Shown here: one piece after another, positions 1-8,929 of the stretch
How positions within the stretch are numbered: the stretch's first letter is position 1
How the letters are laid out: each line of letters opens with the position of its first letter
Assembly: GCA_025331435.1 (NCBI GenBank)
Contig: JAIWNI010000004.1
Coordinates: 248,001-312,000, forward strand
Reading direction: 5' to 3'
Length of the DNA: 64,000 nt
Source of the DNA: Choanephora cucurbitarum
Lineage: Eukaryota; Mucoromycota; Mucoromycetes; Mucorales; Choanephoraceae
Position numbers and translations under genes: made by a program
Notes under the pieces: model-generated
The model's input: only the letters and a program-made list of their open reading frames with translations
Told to the model about the DNA's origin: nothing
Database searches by the model: none

Positions 1-2395
1 GCTGGTGCTACAGTTGCTACCAACAAATTTCAAGGTGAGTTTTTCTTTTTTTGGATTGTATGTACAAGTCAAGTTCATCTCTAAAGGGTTGGTTAGATAT
101 GGCTGATAAAGGAGCTGAATTTCTATCGGATGCGAAAAACCTATTAAGTAATTTAGGAGAAAGCATCGATGACTTTAGCTTAAATGTACCTGAAATCAAC
201 ATTAAGCTATCCGATCTATTGGGTAATGTATTTAGCAGTCAAGATAAAGCAACCTCTGTCAACCATGTCATCACATCACCTCCAACAGAAAAGAGCGATA
301 CAGTAGCCATTCAAAACCTAAAACAGCAATTGATCGAGATAGACAAAGAAGCAGAACAACTGAATCAAGCGATGGAAGAAGAGGAAGAGGAAGAGGCATT
401 AGCTAAAGATGCAGCTGCCAGAATGAAATTTCAAGATCAACAGTTTCTGTTACTCTGTAGGAAATTCGCTACTATTCGAGATACACTGATCTCCATTCGT
501 CACCGAGTGATTCCCGCGATCCCTTCCATTGTTGTGATAGGCTCTCGTGATACAAAGGTAGCTATGATCGAGTCTATTTTGGGACAACCCTTTTTAGAGA
601 GGTAAATGCACGACACATAAACAAGGTGTCTGTATTGACATCTAGGTAGACACGAGTATGGACAGAACAGTACATTAGAATATGCATTCATTCACAACCC
701 ACATTGGACAGACACTCAAGTCCAGATTGAACAAGAGACCACATCCTCTTGGTATACAGTTCAAGAGGCAGCCCAGAAGATCAAAGAATTACTTGAAAAA
801 GATACAGCCAGCATCAAGGTCACCATCCAGGGCCCCACTGTGCCTTATGTCAATCTATACGACTTACCAGACACACCATCCCTCTACGACCACTACATCA
901 CTCAAGACCCTCATGCTATCCTGATAGCCGTCTATGACACAACCCAGCCCTTAAAAGAGACATCAGCCAAAGTAAGCCAACAGTACGATCCATTTGGAAG
1001 ACGAACGATGGGTCTATTGACAGAAGGAGAGGTTGAGGAGATGCCTCCATTTGGCTTGGGCTATCTTGTGATAGACGAACAACGCCCACTTCGATCCCAT
1101 CTGTTTACCTGTATCGAACAGGCCATCGGTCGCTCCATCTACAGCATTGTCGATACCATCAAGAATGAACTGGAAGAAAGCAGCTATCTCTTCAAGGTCA
1201 TCTACAACGATCAACAACGGACGGCCACTTCTTACCTGACCGATTCCATGGATGAACTCAAGCTTCGGTTCAAGGAGTTCACTGCACGACTCGGTAAACC
1301 TCAGTTGCGGTATGAGGTACGGCGTGTGTTGGAACAGCATGTGCTGAATATCTGTGCAGAACAGTATTGGTCTGATGCAAAGATCCTTGAGCTCTCAACT
1401 GCCAAGGCCTCTGCTGATGATTTCTATTGGCTGTACAAGATGGACTTGGCTTGTGCGGCCATCACCAAGAGTGGCATTGGGCGAACGACCACTCAATTGG
1501 TGATGGATGTGGTCATGAAGAACATGCATAATTTGGTCAAGATCGATCCCTTTCAGTTTCACCCGGAAGTTCAACAACGGATTGTTGATCTGACAGATAC
1601 TCTTTTAAGACAGAAATATGTATCTACCAGTGATCAAGTGGAGAATACCATTAAGCCTTATAAATATGAGGTAAAACACAATGGAAACGATAGGTGGAGA
1701 CTATATATTGATGTGTTTATAGGTAGAAGTGACAACAGAAGAATGGAAAGAGGGTGTCAAGAAGACAATTCATTTACTTGAAAAGGAACTTGTGATGTGT
1801 GAAGATATGCTATGGACATTAAAGAAGAGTATTGGAAGAAAGCGGCTGCGTAGTGCAATTAAGCGTGTGTTGGATGAAGAAAAGAATGAGGAGACAGCCT
1901 CAAGGGATCCGCAGTCGAATCGTATCCTGGAGAAGGCCAAAGAAGCACTCTTTCTTCAGGATCGTGCCATGATCATCAAGTATCGTTTAGCAGCACTGAA
2001 AAGTAGACAATGTAAATCATTTGAGAATAGACAGTTCTGTCCTGAAGCCTTTCTGAACATCATTGCTGAGAAACTAACTTATACAGTTAAGTGAAGTCTT
2101 ATTTTGGGGAGTGTATTTCCGATCTCTGACTCTCCTTTTTTTGTTATAGGCTGTGATGTTTATCCAGATTGAACTTTTGAATGATTTCTTTTTTGATTTC
2201 CCTGTAGAAGTGATTGACAATCAAATCATCTATCCCATGAGTGCATCTGAAATAGAGACATTTGCTAAAGAAAACCCTTCTATACAGGAACAGTTGATAT
2301 TACAAGAAAGGAAAATGAAGCTTCAAGAAGTGATGGATATGCTAAACTATCTTGTGAAGCGACATGATATTCACCCTACTCCTTCTCTTCAATAA
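1..2395 (+). CDS. Mgm1/OPA1-family dynamin with degenerate GTPase motifs (5' end outside window)
   Basis: Predicted exons are <1..34, 97..601, 650..1670, 1723..2085 and 2150..2395; the N-terminus lies left of the window. Mgm1/OPA1 proteins are inner-membrane dynamins that fuse mitochondrial inner membranes and shape cristae. The match is clearest in the stalk and C-terminus: a segment like 'LTKSGIGR', the 'YEVEVT..EW..GV' stretch after exon 3, and 'LTYTAVMF.IELLNDFFFDFP' near the end. The GTPase core is abnormal. The P-loop position reads GSRDTKVAM, where the family has GSQSSGKSS, so the Gly-Lys-Ser is gone. The G3 position reads DLPD instead of DLPG, and the G4 position reads LLTEGE instead of a T-K-x-D type motif. 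The frame and splice sites are otherwise intact, so this looks like a maintained pseudo-GTPase paralogue rather than a pseudogene. Family assignment is strong; loss of GTP hydrolysis is inference. Confidence 0.8.
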
Positions 2396-3000
2396 ACCTT
2401 AGCATGCGCGCAAATATTAAACTGTTTCGCGCTGTTCGTCTTACAACCGAAAGAAATAGTTACACACAGTACTATTTTCTAAAGCCAGGCTTATGGCTAT
2501 TCTTGTGTTTGGTATCTTTTTACTAGGATTAAATGCTATCAGTCATGTGAGGCTATTTCAAAAAAGAAAGAATGTGTGTGTCTTTGATTGTATGGCTTTG
2601 CAAGTCGACGATGTTATCTGATCAACGAATATACCATTGCCTAACTGCGCTTCTCTTTTCTATAGGCTGATTGACAGGGAATAACTTTATTTTTTTCTCA
2701 ACGCGTTTAAAAAAGAAGATATTATTGATGAAGGCCATTTGATAAAACACTTAAAAAAAAAAGAGAGGGTTTATAGCGCGGGGAAAGAAACGAAATGAAC
2801 TGCTTTCTAACGAAACAAAAAAAAGAGGGTTTATTGATTAGAAGCCATTTTTTTCTTAAAAAAAAAAAGCTGATTATTGGTATAAAGGATATTTACAAAA
2901 AAAAAAACTTTTTTTTTTCTGAAAAAGGGGAATATCAACCATGGCTAAGGTATGTGTAAGAAGAGGGGAATAGGAAGGAAGTGATAGTCTAGAGATGAAA
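2396..3000. other. Intergenic, AT-rich
   Basis: No coding frame is supported. The stretch holds poly(A) and poly(T) runs and two imperfect copies of a sequence containing 'GAGGGTTTAT' with a nearby 'GCCATTT' (around 2730-2780 and 2820-2860). I see no RNA gene. Confidence 0.6.
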
Positions 3001-3210
3001 TTAAGATCGTAATCTTGCTATCGTATATGAATATCCAGCATAGGTAAGTGTCATGAGTGAAGTGTCCACATAAACTGGTCCTCTGAAGGCTTCACTGTCT
3101 ATCCAACTTGCTTGACTATTACACCATAGTTTCTCTATCAGGGATTGTGTCTCTCGATCAAAACAAGTCCAATCTTGCCCAGAAGAATATAACCATTGAA
3201 ATCGACTCAT
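3001..3210 (-). CDS. Small WWE-domain protein
   Basis: About 69 residues from ATG 3210 to the stop at 3001. The sequence begins MSRFQWLYSSGQDW and shows the WWE pattern: an initial aromatic-rich FQW, a G-x-W, 'IEKLW' in the middle, a 'VYVDTSLMTLT' strand and a basic tail 'TIARLR'. WWE domains bind poly- or iso-ADP-ribose or mediate protein contacts in PARPs and ubiquitin ligases. Here it stands alone with no ligase or PARP domain. The start is uncertain: an acceptor-like 'attacag' lies just upstream on this strand, so a short first exon (MANQ, near 3303) is possible. A TATA-like stretch sits near 3330-3342. Confidence 0.55.
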   Translation of the reverse strand: MSRFQWLYSSGQDWTCFDRETQSLIEKLWCNSQASWIDSEAFRGPVYVDTSLMTLTYAGYSYTIARLRS

Positions 3211-3971
3211 TCGAATGTCTGTAATAATGAAATAATAAAAAAAAAAGAAAATAAAGAGAGAGAGAGAGAGAGAGATCAGATTTATATAACTTTGATTTGC
3301 CATGGTCACACAAGCTGCATTTTATTATATAGCCGTAACACCATGCATTCTATTCAATCGGATAAACCTTGACCGAGTGCCTCAATAATAATAAAAAGCT
3401 GTCAGACAAAACACAACTCATTGTGGCGTAGTAGTCAATAACAGGAACGTAGTTCAAAAGAAGATCTACCATATCAGATTCGGGGCACTTTATTCCAATT
3501 GGGGTCATTCTACAGAATTCTAAATAGATTGAATCCTATACTGTATTTAGAATAGCCAAAGATTGATTGGCTTAGATGGATAGCTTGGCATTGTCAAACT
3601 CACCATTTTAACCAGAAAGTGTAAACACGTAATTTCTTTGACTGCAACATAAATCTATTTTTAACTATTTCTATAAACAGAAAATACTGCTGAGCGTTGA
3701 GATGGTTACTGAAAAACAAAAAAAACTCCCTTTTTCTTTTCTGTAGTTAGTGATTGGCCAAAGATCATCTGTAGGCTAACAAGAAACCGATCATAGGAAA
3801 ATTTCATGATAAAGTATCCCTGCATTTCTATTGTCAATGTTATGCAAAAAGAAAGGGTATCACGTGAATTGGGTAAAGCGGCATATTTTTCTTCTTGACT
3901 TTTTCAGCCTATTTTTTTTTTATATTTTCTTCTTCTTCTTCTTTTCTTTTCGATATTTTATTAGAAAGCAA
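3211..3971. other. Intergenic between WWE gene and bZIP gene
   Basis: Contains a GA/CT microsatellite at about 3254-3275, a 10-bp inverted repeat (3517-3526 with 3544-3553) and pyrimidine tracts just before the bZIP start. This is a divergent promoter region; no gene is visible. Confidence 0.5.
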
Positions 3972-4791
3972 ATGAATGATACTTCTATAACAGACAATAC
4001 GGGATTGTTATCCAACACATCAGATACACTGTATGGACCACCCGAATTGATTATGAACAACAGTAGTTCAACTACTGTCACAGGTAAAAACAGATAAATT
4101 GACTCTATCTTTCTTTCATTGACATGGAACAGTGCTAGAGAAAGAAGCCGTCTTTCCTCCGGTCTATTCAGTATTGCCGACAACCAAACTAGAGGAAGAA
4201 CCCAACCCATTTGAAGAGAGTTTTGAAGTAGCAACAGAACCAGTCAAGGATCCAGTGATTGTGAATGATACATGGCATTTGAAATCTGGCATGATTTCAC
4301 CTTCCACCCTATCAGGTAACAATCAAGTTGAGACATAAGATCAACTAAGAGGCTTGACAAGGGCTTCTCTAGATAACAAACAGAATCGCCGTACTCCTAA
4401 GCGATCCAGGAAATCATCAGTGGTAGAAGATGAAGAGAAACGAAAGAATTTTTTAGAACGTAATAGAATAGGTATGATTTCATCTGTTTTGTGTATGGAA
4501 GGAAATCTTTAAAAAAAAAAAAAATTTTTTATAGCTGCCTTGAAATGTAGACAGCGTAAAAAGCAATGGTTACAAAACCTTCAGGCTAAAGTGGAATATC
4601 TAGTCAATGAAAATGAACAGTATCATTTACAGGCAAATGCCTTGAGGGAAGAATTGATTCAACTGAAAACATTACTGATGGCACATAAAGATTGTCCCAT
4701 CAACCAATCAGCAACACAAATTGCACTGAGTAGACCATTACCACCTTCCTTATTACCTTCCAATCTACCTTCTTTATTACCCTCTCTCTAA
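3972..4791 (+). CDS. bZIP transcription factor, ATF/CREB-like
   Basis: Predicted exons 3972..4083, 4133..4315, 4373..4471 and 4535..4791 give 216 residues. The basic region reads 'RKNFLERNRIAALKCRQRKK', with the invariant N-x7-R of bZIP proteins (N..AALKCR), followed by a leucine zipper with heptads through 'LQAKVEYLV...LREELIQLKTLL'. This is the ATF1/Atf21 (CREB/ATF) type found in fungal stress and mating regulation. The acidic N-terminal part has no domain I can name. The basic region is split by intron 3 after 'NRI'. Intron 2 contains an in-frame TAA (about 4336), so its retention would give a protein lacking the DNA-binding domain. The gene converges on the ABHD11-like gene, with 13 nt between stop codons. 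Confidence 0.85.
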
Positions 4792-4804
4792 AAATAAAAA
4801 ATCT

Positions 4805-5822
4805 CTAATTCTGATGGATAAATTCAGTTGTCAACGATAGAAATTCATCTGGTTTCTCTGCTTGAACTAATTTTAAAATTTTTCAGTGAAAAGCTTATAT
4901 AATTCAATAACCTAACTTTACCCCAATGACCAGCCTCTTTGACTGTGACCACAGTAGCATTTGGGAAATAAGAAGGTATCAAAGAAGGCATTCTCAAGAA
5001 GGGTTTCCTAAAGGGACTCTGATCACCTGTGATAAATAAAGTAGGACCCTGATAGACACCCTTTTTTGGTCTAAATTCACCTAAATGGCCTAATGCATTC
5101 TCTAGGATAGTCAGAGGCACACGAAACTGATAGACACCATCTGATTTATTCTTCTTTAGGTTGGTCAACAAGAACTGTCTGACAGCCACATCAGGCTCCA
5201 CTGTCTTGAGAATATCGTCTGCTTCCTTTTGTCTGGTCAATCGTCTTGACTGAATCTCTCTCATGATACGGATATGGTCATGGTATTCTCGAGTCAAGGG
5301 TGAATGAACAGGTGCAATATCGACCACAATCAGTTTACTGACCATCTCAGGCTGTTGAAGGGCCACATACATCATGGCCTTACCACCCCTGGATACAGAA
5401 AAGGTTAAGTCACGCCAAATAGAAGTCCTATGGATGGCTTACATGGAATGGCCCAAGAGAATAGGCTGTTGGAGTTGATGGTGTTGAATGAACTCGAGGA
5501 TATCATGACTGATGGCCTCATAATGATGTTCATGAGCATGAGGGCTTTCACCATGGTTACGTACATCCTATAGGGGATGTTGAGTGATAGATCCGATGGT
5601 ATGTGCTTGAAAGAAGGGGCTTACAATAGCATAGACATCTCTTTGACAGGATTGAGATAATGATTTGGCTAATGACCTCCAGTTCTGTTTGGAACCAAAT
5701 AGACCGTGACAAATGATCAATGGCTTATTTGATTTTATCTGTTCATTTGCACTATATTTGGCAAAGGCTAAAGGTACAGTGGTAAATGATCTCTTTTGAA
5801 CTATAGGCCATACTTTGAACAT
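4805..5822 (-). CDS. Mitochondrial alpha/beta hydrolase, ABHD11/Imo32-like
   Basis: Predicted exons (minus strand) 5822..5635, 5567..5453, 5388..4922 and 4866..4805 give 277 residues. The N-terminus (MFKVWPIVQKRSF) is basic and lacks acidic residues, as expected of a mitochondrial presequence. The fold is evident from 'ICHGLFGSKQNW' (oxyanion region), 'DVRNHGESPH', the nucleophile elbow GHSMGG (split by intron 2), 'FITGDQSPF' and 'EAGHWVQAEKP' carrying the catalytic histidine. ABHD11 and yeast Imo32 are serine hydrolases of the mitochondrial matrix; mammalian ABHD11 has been linked to lipoylated 2-oxoglutarate dehydrogenase. Splicing of the last intron restores the usual 'GHWV.AE.P..F' end. 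It is convergent with the bZIP gene. Confidence 0.88.
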
Positions 5823-6008
5823 GGCTTAGAATAAATTATAAAAAAAAGAAAAAAAGAAAAAAAGATAGGATTTCAAATATTATTATTTTAAAATAGCGGT
5901 CCTTATAATCTACAGGCATAACAAAAGCATAATAAAAAGGGGGGCATAGAAAGGGCATACTAAAGAACGAATGTGTGTATAAAGGAAAAAGACAAGGGGA
6001 ATTAGATA

Positions 6009-6506
6009 TTAAACAGTTTTCTTAGAACGAGTCAATGTCAAATCTTTCCAAACAAAGCAAGAATTGCCAACAAGATGTGTTTTGGGTTTTCTGCCTCTTT
6101 TTTTATGTGGCATAGGTAACACCATATCCATTTTAGAACTAGTAAAGGCAGCCATTGCACTAGTCATGATGGTATCTGAATCATCTGTTGTCTGTCTATC
6201 TCTGTGTTCTGTTCTTGAGATCGGAATATTCCAGACAGTAGGTGCCAGAAAGGTCCAACTGCCATCAAGCTGAACAGTAGGGGGTCTACCTCGTTTACGC
6301 TTTAGTTTTGGCTGTCCAGCATCATCAAAGATGATTTGTGTGCTAGGTAGACTAGAGATCGATCGTTGTCTTTTAGAACTGTATAATGGAGGAGACTGTG
6401 TTTGACGATCAAAGCATAAGGGTAGGCGTAGTGGTGGAATAGGTGGAATGCCGTAGTGTGTTGGAGGTAAATCAACCAGTAAATTGGCTATAGAAGGAAG
6501 TCGCAT
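6009..6506 (-). CDS. AT-hook protein
   Basis: Single exon, 165 residues, start ATG 6506 (MRLPSIANLL). Two AT-hook cores are present: 'KRKRGRPP' near residue 80 and 'KKRGRKPKTHL' near residue 140. AT hooks insert the R-G-R-P core into the minor groove of AT-rich DNA. The rest is proline-rich and low in recognisable structure. The C-terminal 'GNSCFVWKDLTLT' follows the second hook closely and may be a conserved extension of it. It is divergently arranged with the CaaX-box gene, about 380 bp between start codons. A role in transcription or chromatin is inference. Confidence 0.65.
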   Translation of the reverse strand: MRLPSIANLLVDLPPTHYGIPPIPPLRLPLCFDRQTQSPPLYSSKRQRSISSLPSTQIIFDDAGQPKLKRKRGRPPTVQLDGSWTFLAPTVWNIPISRTEHRDRQTTDDSDTIMTSAMAAFTSSKMDMVLPMPHKKRGRKPKTHLVGNSCFVWKDLTLTRSKKTV

Positions 6507-6884
6507 ACTTGAAAGAAATGAAAGAAATGCGAGAGAATTAAAAAAGTGATAAATTAAATAGAAAAAGAGAAACACAGGAAACCATGCAGGAAAGAAGAGA
6601 AACTCGAGAACACGTTTGATTTAAACAGAACTTTATTTTCTTCTTGTGCTTCTTCACACAACAAACAGGACGATCTTCCTTTTCTTAGGGTAAATTGACA
6701 ATCACGTGCTTTGGCTCTTAGAATTCTGTAGCTGCTGTTCAATTAGGATCACTCGCCACAGAAGGGTGTAAGGTATTACTATTTATGGAAATGTTTACTT
6801 TATGGCTTGTCTTTCCTAAAAAAAAAAGAAAAAGAAAAAGTAGGGCAACTTCTTTTTTTTTCGTTTTTTATAAATTTACTTATC
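6507..6884. promoter_or_regulatory. Divergent intergenic region (AT-hook gene / CaaX gene)
   Basis: 378 bp separate two divergent start codons. It holds A-rich and T-rich tracts close to both starts. No defined element can be named. Confidence 0.4.
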
Positions 6885-7850
6885 ATGGATTATGATCAAT
6901 ATGCAACACAGCTTTTAAATAGTGTATTTGAGAATGCAAAGCAGTCCTCTTCTAATAGTAACTGGCATTTGCTGGAACAATTAGAAGAACAGAAAAAGCT
7001 TATTTTAGAACAACAACACTTGCTTGAAGATCTTAAATCAACTATCAGAAAAGAAGATATTGTGTTGAAAGACACAGGGTTAGAGATCATACCAACCTCT
7101 TCTCATGGTGTATCAGAACAAAAGGTACAAAGTGTACCAAGCCAACAGTTACCTTTGCAAAATGTATCAAAACAAAAGTTACCTTTGCAAAGTGTATCAA
7201 AACAACAAGGTGTGTCAGAACAAAAGTTGCCTGTGAAACAAAAGAGCTTTCTTCGTCGATCACTATCCAGACGACACTTTCAAGACCGAGAAAACAGGCC
7301 ACCAGAACCCACCAAGCCCCAACAGAGCCAGTTGAAGACAGATAAAAAGGTCTTGAGAAGAGAGACGTCTGACTATGAACAGGAGACCATGATTGTCGAT
7401 CAGACACCTACCTTCTGGAAACCAAGGCAGGAGAGACCAAAGGATTGGTGGAAAGGCAATCGAGGCACATCTGATCAAAAGAGAGTGATTCAGCCTAAGA
7501 AGGTGCCTTCTTTACAAGGAACAAAAGTAAAGAGACCGATGGCATTCAAGACACCTTCTATCAAGAAGAAAAAACAAGTGTCTCGAAAGAAAATCAATAC
7601 AACATCTCTACAAAAGGACAATGATGATAACGCACAGGAAACACCTCATCCCATGCCCATGCCTATGCCTATGTATATGATGCCTCAACAGCCTCTTTAT
7701 TATCAACAACCAATGATGACACAGCCTTATATGACACCCATCCCATCCTATCCAACGCATCAACAGGACATGCCAACACAAGCCACCAAACGAAAGACGT
7801 CTGTTCTCAACCCAAGAGAACATTCAAATGATAAATGCATACTCATGTAA
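6885..7850 (+). CDS. Low-complexity basic protein ending in a CaaX box
   Basis: Single exon, 321 residues from ATG 6885 (MDYDQYATQLLNSVFENAK). Residues about 25-55 form a short coiled coil ('LLEQLEEQKKLILEQQHLLEDL'-like heptads). Residues about 85-125 hold imperfect repeats of 'VSKQKLPLQ'. A basic middle part and a Met/Pro/Gln-rich segment (PMPMPMPM) follow. The last four residues are CILM, a CaaX motif predicting farnesylation and membrane attachment; Met at X favours farnesyltransferase in known systems. No enzyme or named domain is seen. The stop codon lies 4 nt from the stop of the convergent downstream gene. Confidence 0.65.
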   Translation: MDYDQYATQLLNSVFENAKQSSSNSNWHLLEQLEEQKKLILEQQHLLEDLKSTIRKEDIVLKDTGLEIIPTSSHGVSEQKVQSVPSQQLPLQNVSKQKLPLQSVSKQQGVSEQKLPVKQKSFLRRSLSRRHFQDRENRPPEPTKPQQSQLKTDKKVLRRETSDYEQETMIVDQTPTFWKPRQERPKDWWKGNRGTSDQKRVIQPKKVPSLQGTKVKRPMAFKTPSIKKKKQVSRKKINTTSLQKDNDDNAQETPHPMPMPMPMYMMPQQPLYYQQPMMTQPYMTPIPSYPTHQQDMPTQATKRKTSVLNPREHSNDKCILM

Positions 7851-7854
7851 CATT

Positions 7855-8774
7855 CTATTTATTGTTGTTCTCTCTCTTTAGTTTCTCTTGTACAGCATTC
7901 AACATGCTTGTTAACTATCATGATATCCAGTAAGTTCACTCTACTCATAATAGATTCAACATAAGAAAAATTGGGAAGCTCTACTTACTGTCAAGTCATG
8001 CATGGAAGAAATAAACACCTTTTGTTGCTGAATAATACTGTCTGCTCTCTCTAATCTACCCAACTGAATCAAATCTTCTGCAAAATACAACCAGCATTTA
8101 CATTCCAATAAAGGATCCTTTAACCTTTGAGCAAGTTTGATCTGCTCCATGGCTAATATACTTGCTTTATAAGCCTAATGTTGTGAGATAGATCAATATC
8201 ATCTATTCGCTCTTGTTTGAGGATACTTGCATACTGTCTATTGTCCTTTCCTAAAGAACAAAAAGCGCCTCCTAAGACTGAATAATAGACACCTGTGAAT
8301 GATATCAAATGAGCTCTAGTGGCCAATGTCCAGATACGTCGATACCAAGTCATGTTGAGTCGACTTGAACGTGGAATGTAATCCTCAGCTAGTTCAATAT
8401 AGATTCTATACACATCAGTAGCATCAACAAGGGCTGTTCTGATCAAAGCATATTGCGATAGACTAGGTTGTGTTAAAAGTGATTGTACGATCCAGTCAAA
8501 CACTTGATGTTCATGACAGACAACACGCACAATCCAACCATCCCTTCTTGTTCCCTTTTGTATTCTCTTGACATGTTTAGGATAGATGGGGTCAGCAATA
8601 TAGACAGACACACATACTAAACTCCTCTTTTTTGTTTTAGGTGATGTCATGAGCACTTGTTTTCTAGTGTATAGAACTCAACTTACCTGGCTGATGGATG
8701 GTGTTTACATGACTATAGGAAAACGTCTGATTCACAGTAGATTGTATCATCATAAAGGGAAGAAGGCGGGGCAT
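7855..8774 (-). CDS. Helical-repeat (TPR-like) hypothetical protein
   Basis: Predicted exons (minus strand) 8774..8687, 8616..8227, 8152..7989 and 7914..7855 give 233 residues. All junctions keep frame; the last acceptor has an alternative at 7940 giving a shorter tail. Exon 2 begins 'VCVSVYIADPIYPKHV' and contains 'YIELAEDYIPRSSRLNMTWY' and 'LATRAHLISFTGVYYSVLGG'. Exon 3 reads like a TPR helix pair ('LLECKCWLYFAEDLIQLGRL', then 'ERADSIIQQQ'). I do not recognise the family. It starts 155 bp from the divergent GID1 start, so both may share a promoter. Confidence 0.5.
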
Positions 8775-8929
8775 GATTTAGTCCTCCGACACAGGCCTTT
8801 TTTTTTTTCTCATCCTATCTGTGACGTATTGTCTCACACACAAGAATACATAATAAAGAGAAAGCTAACCTCCATGATTGGTATCACAGCCTATTCTTTG
8901 TTTTCTTTTCTTTGTCTTTTATTGAAATT

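Noticed and set aside
2086..2149. Premature end of the Mgm1-like protein at 2094
   Set aside because: A donor GTTAAG at 2086 and an acceptor at 2149 join 'LTYT' to 'AVMFIQIELL', matching the family C-terminus.
4316..4339. 24-nt mini-intron in the bZIP gene
   Set aside because: A normal 57-nt intron (4316-4372) with standard ends gives the same frame and avoids the stop.
7087..7407. Minus-strand frames opposite the CaaX-box gene
   Set aside because: They mirror the low-complexity plus-strand coding region and have no independent support.
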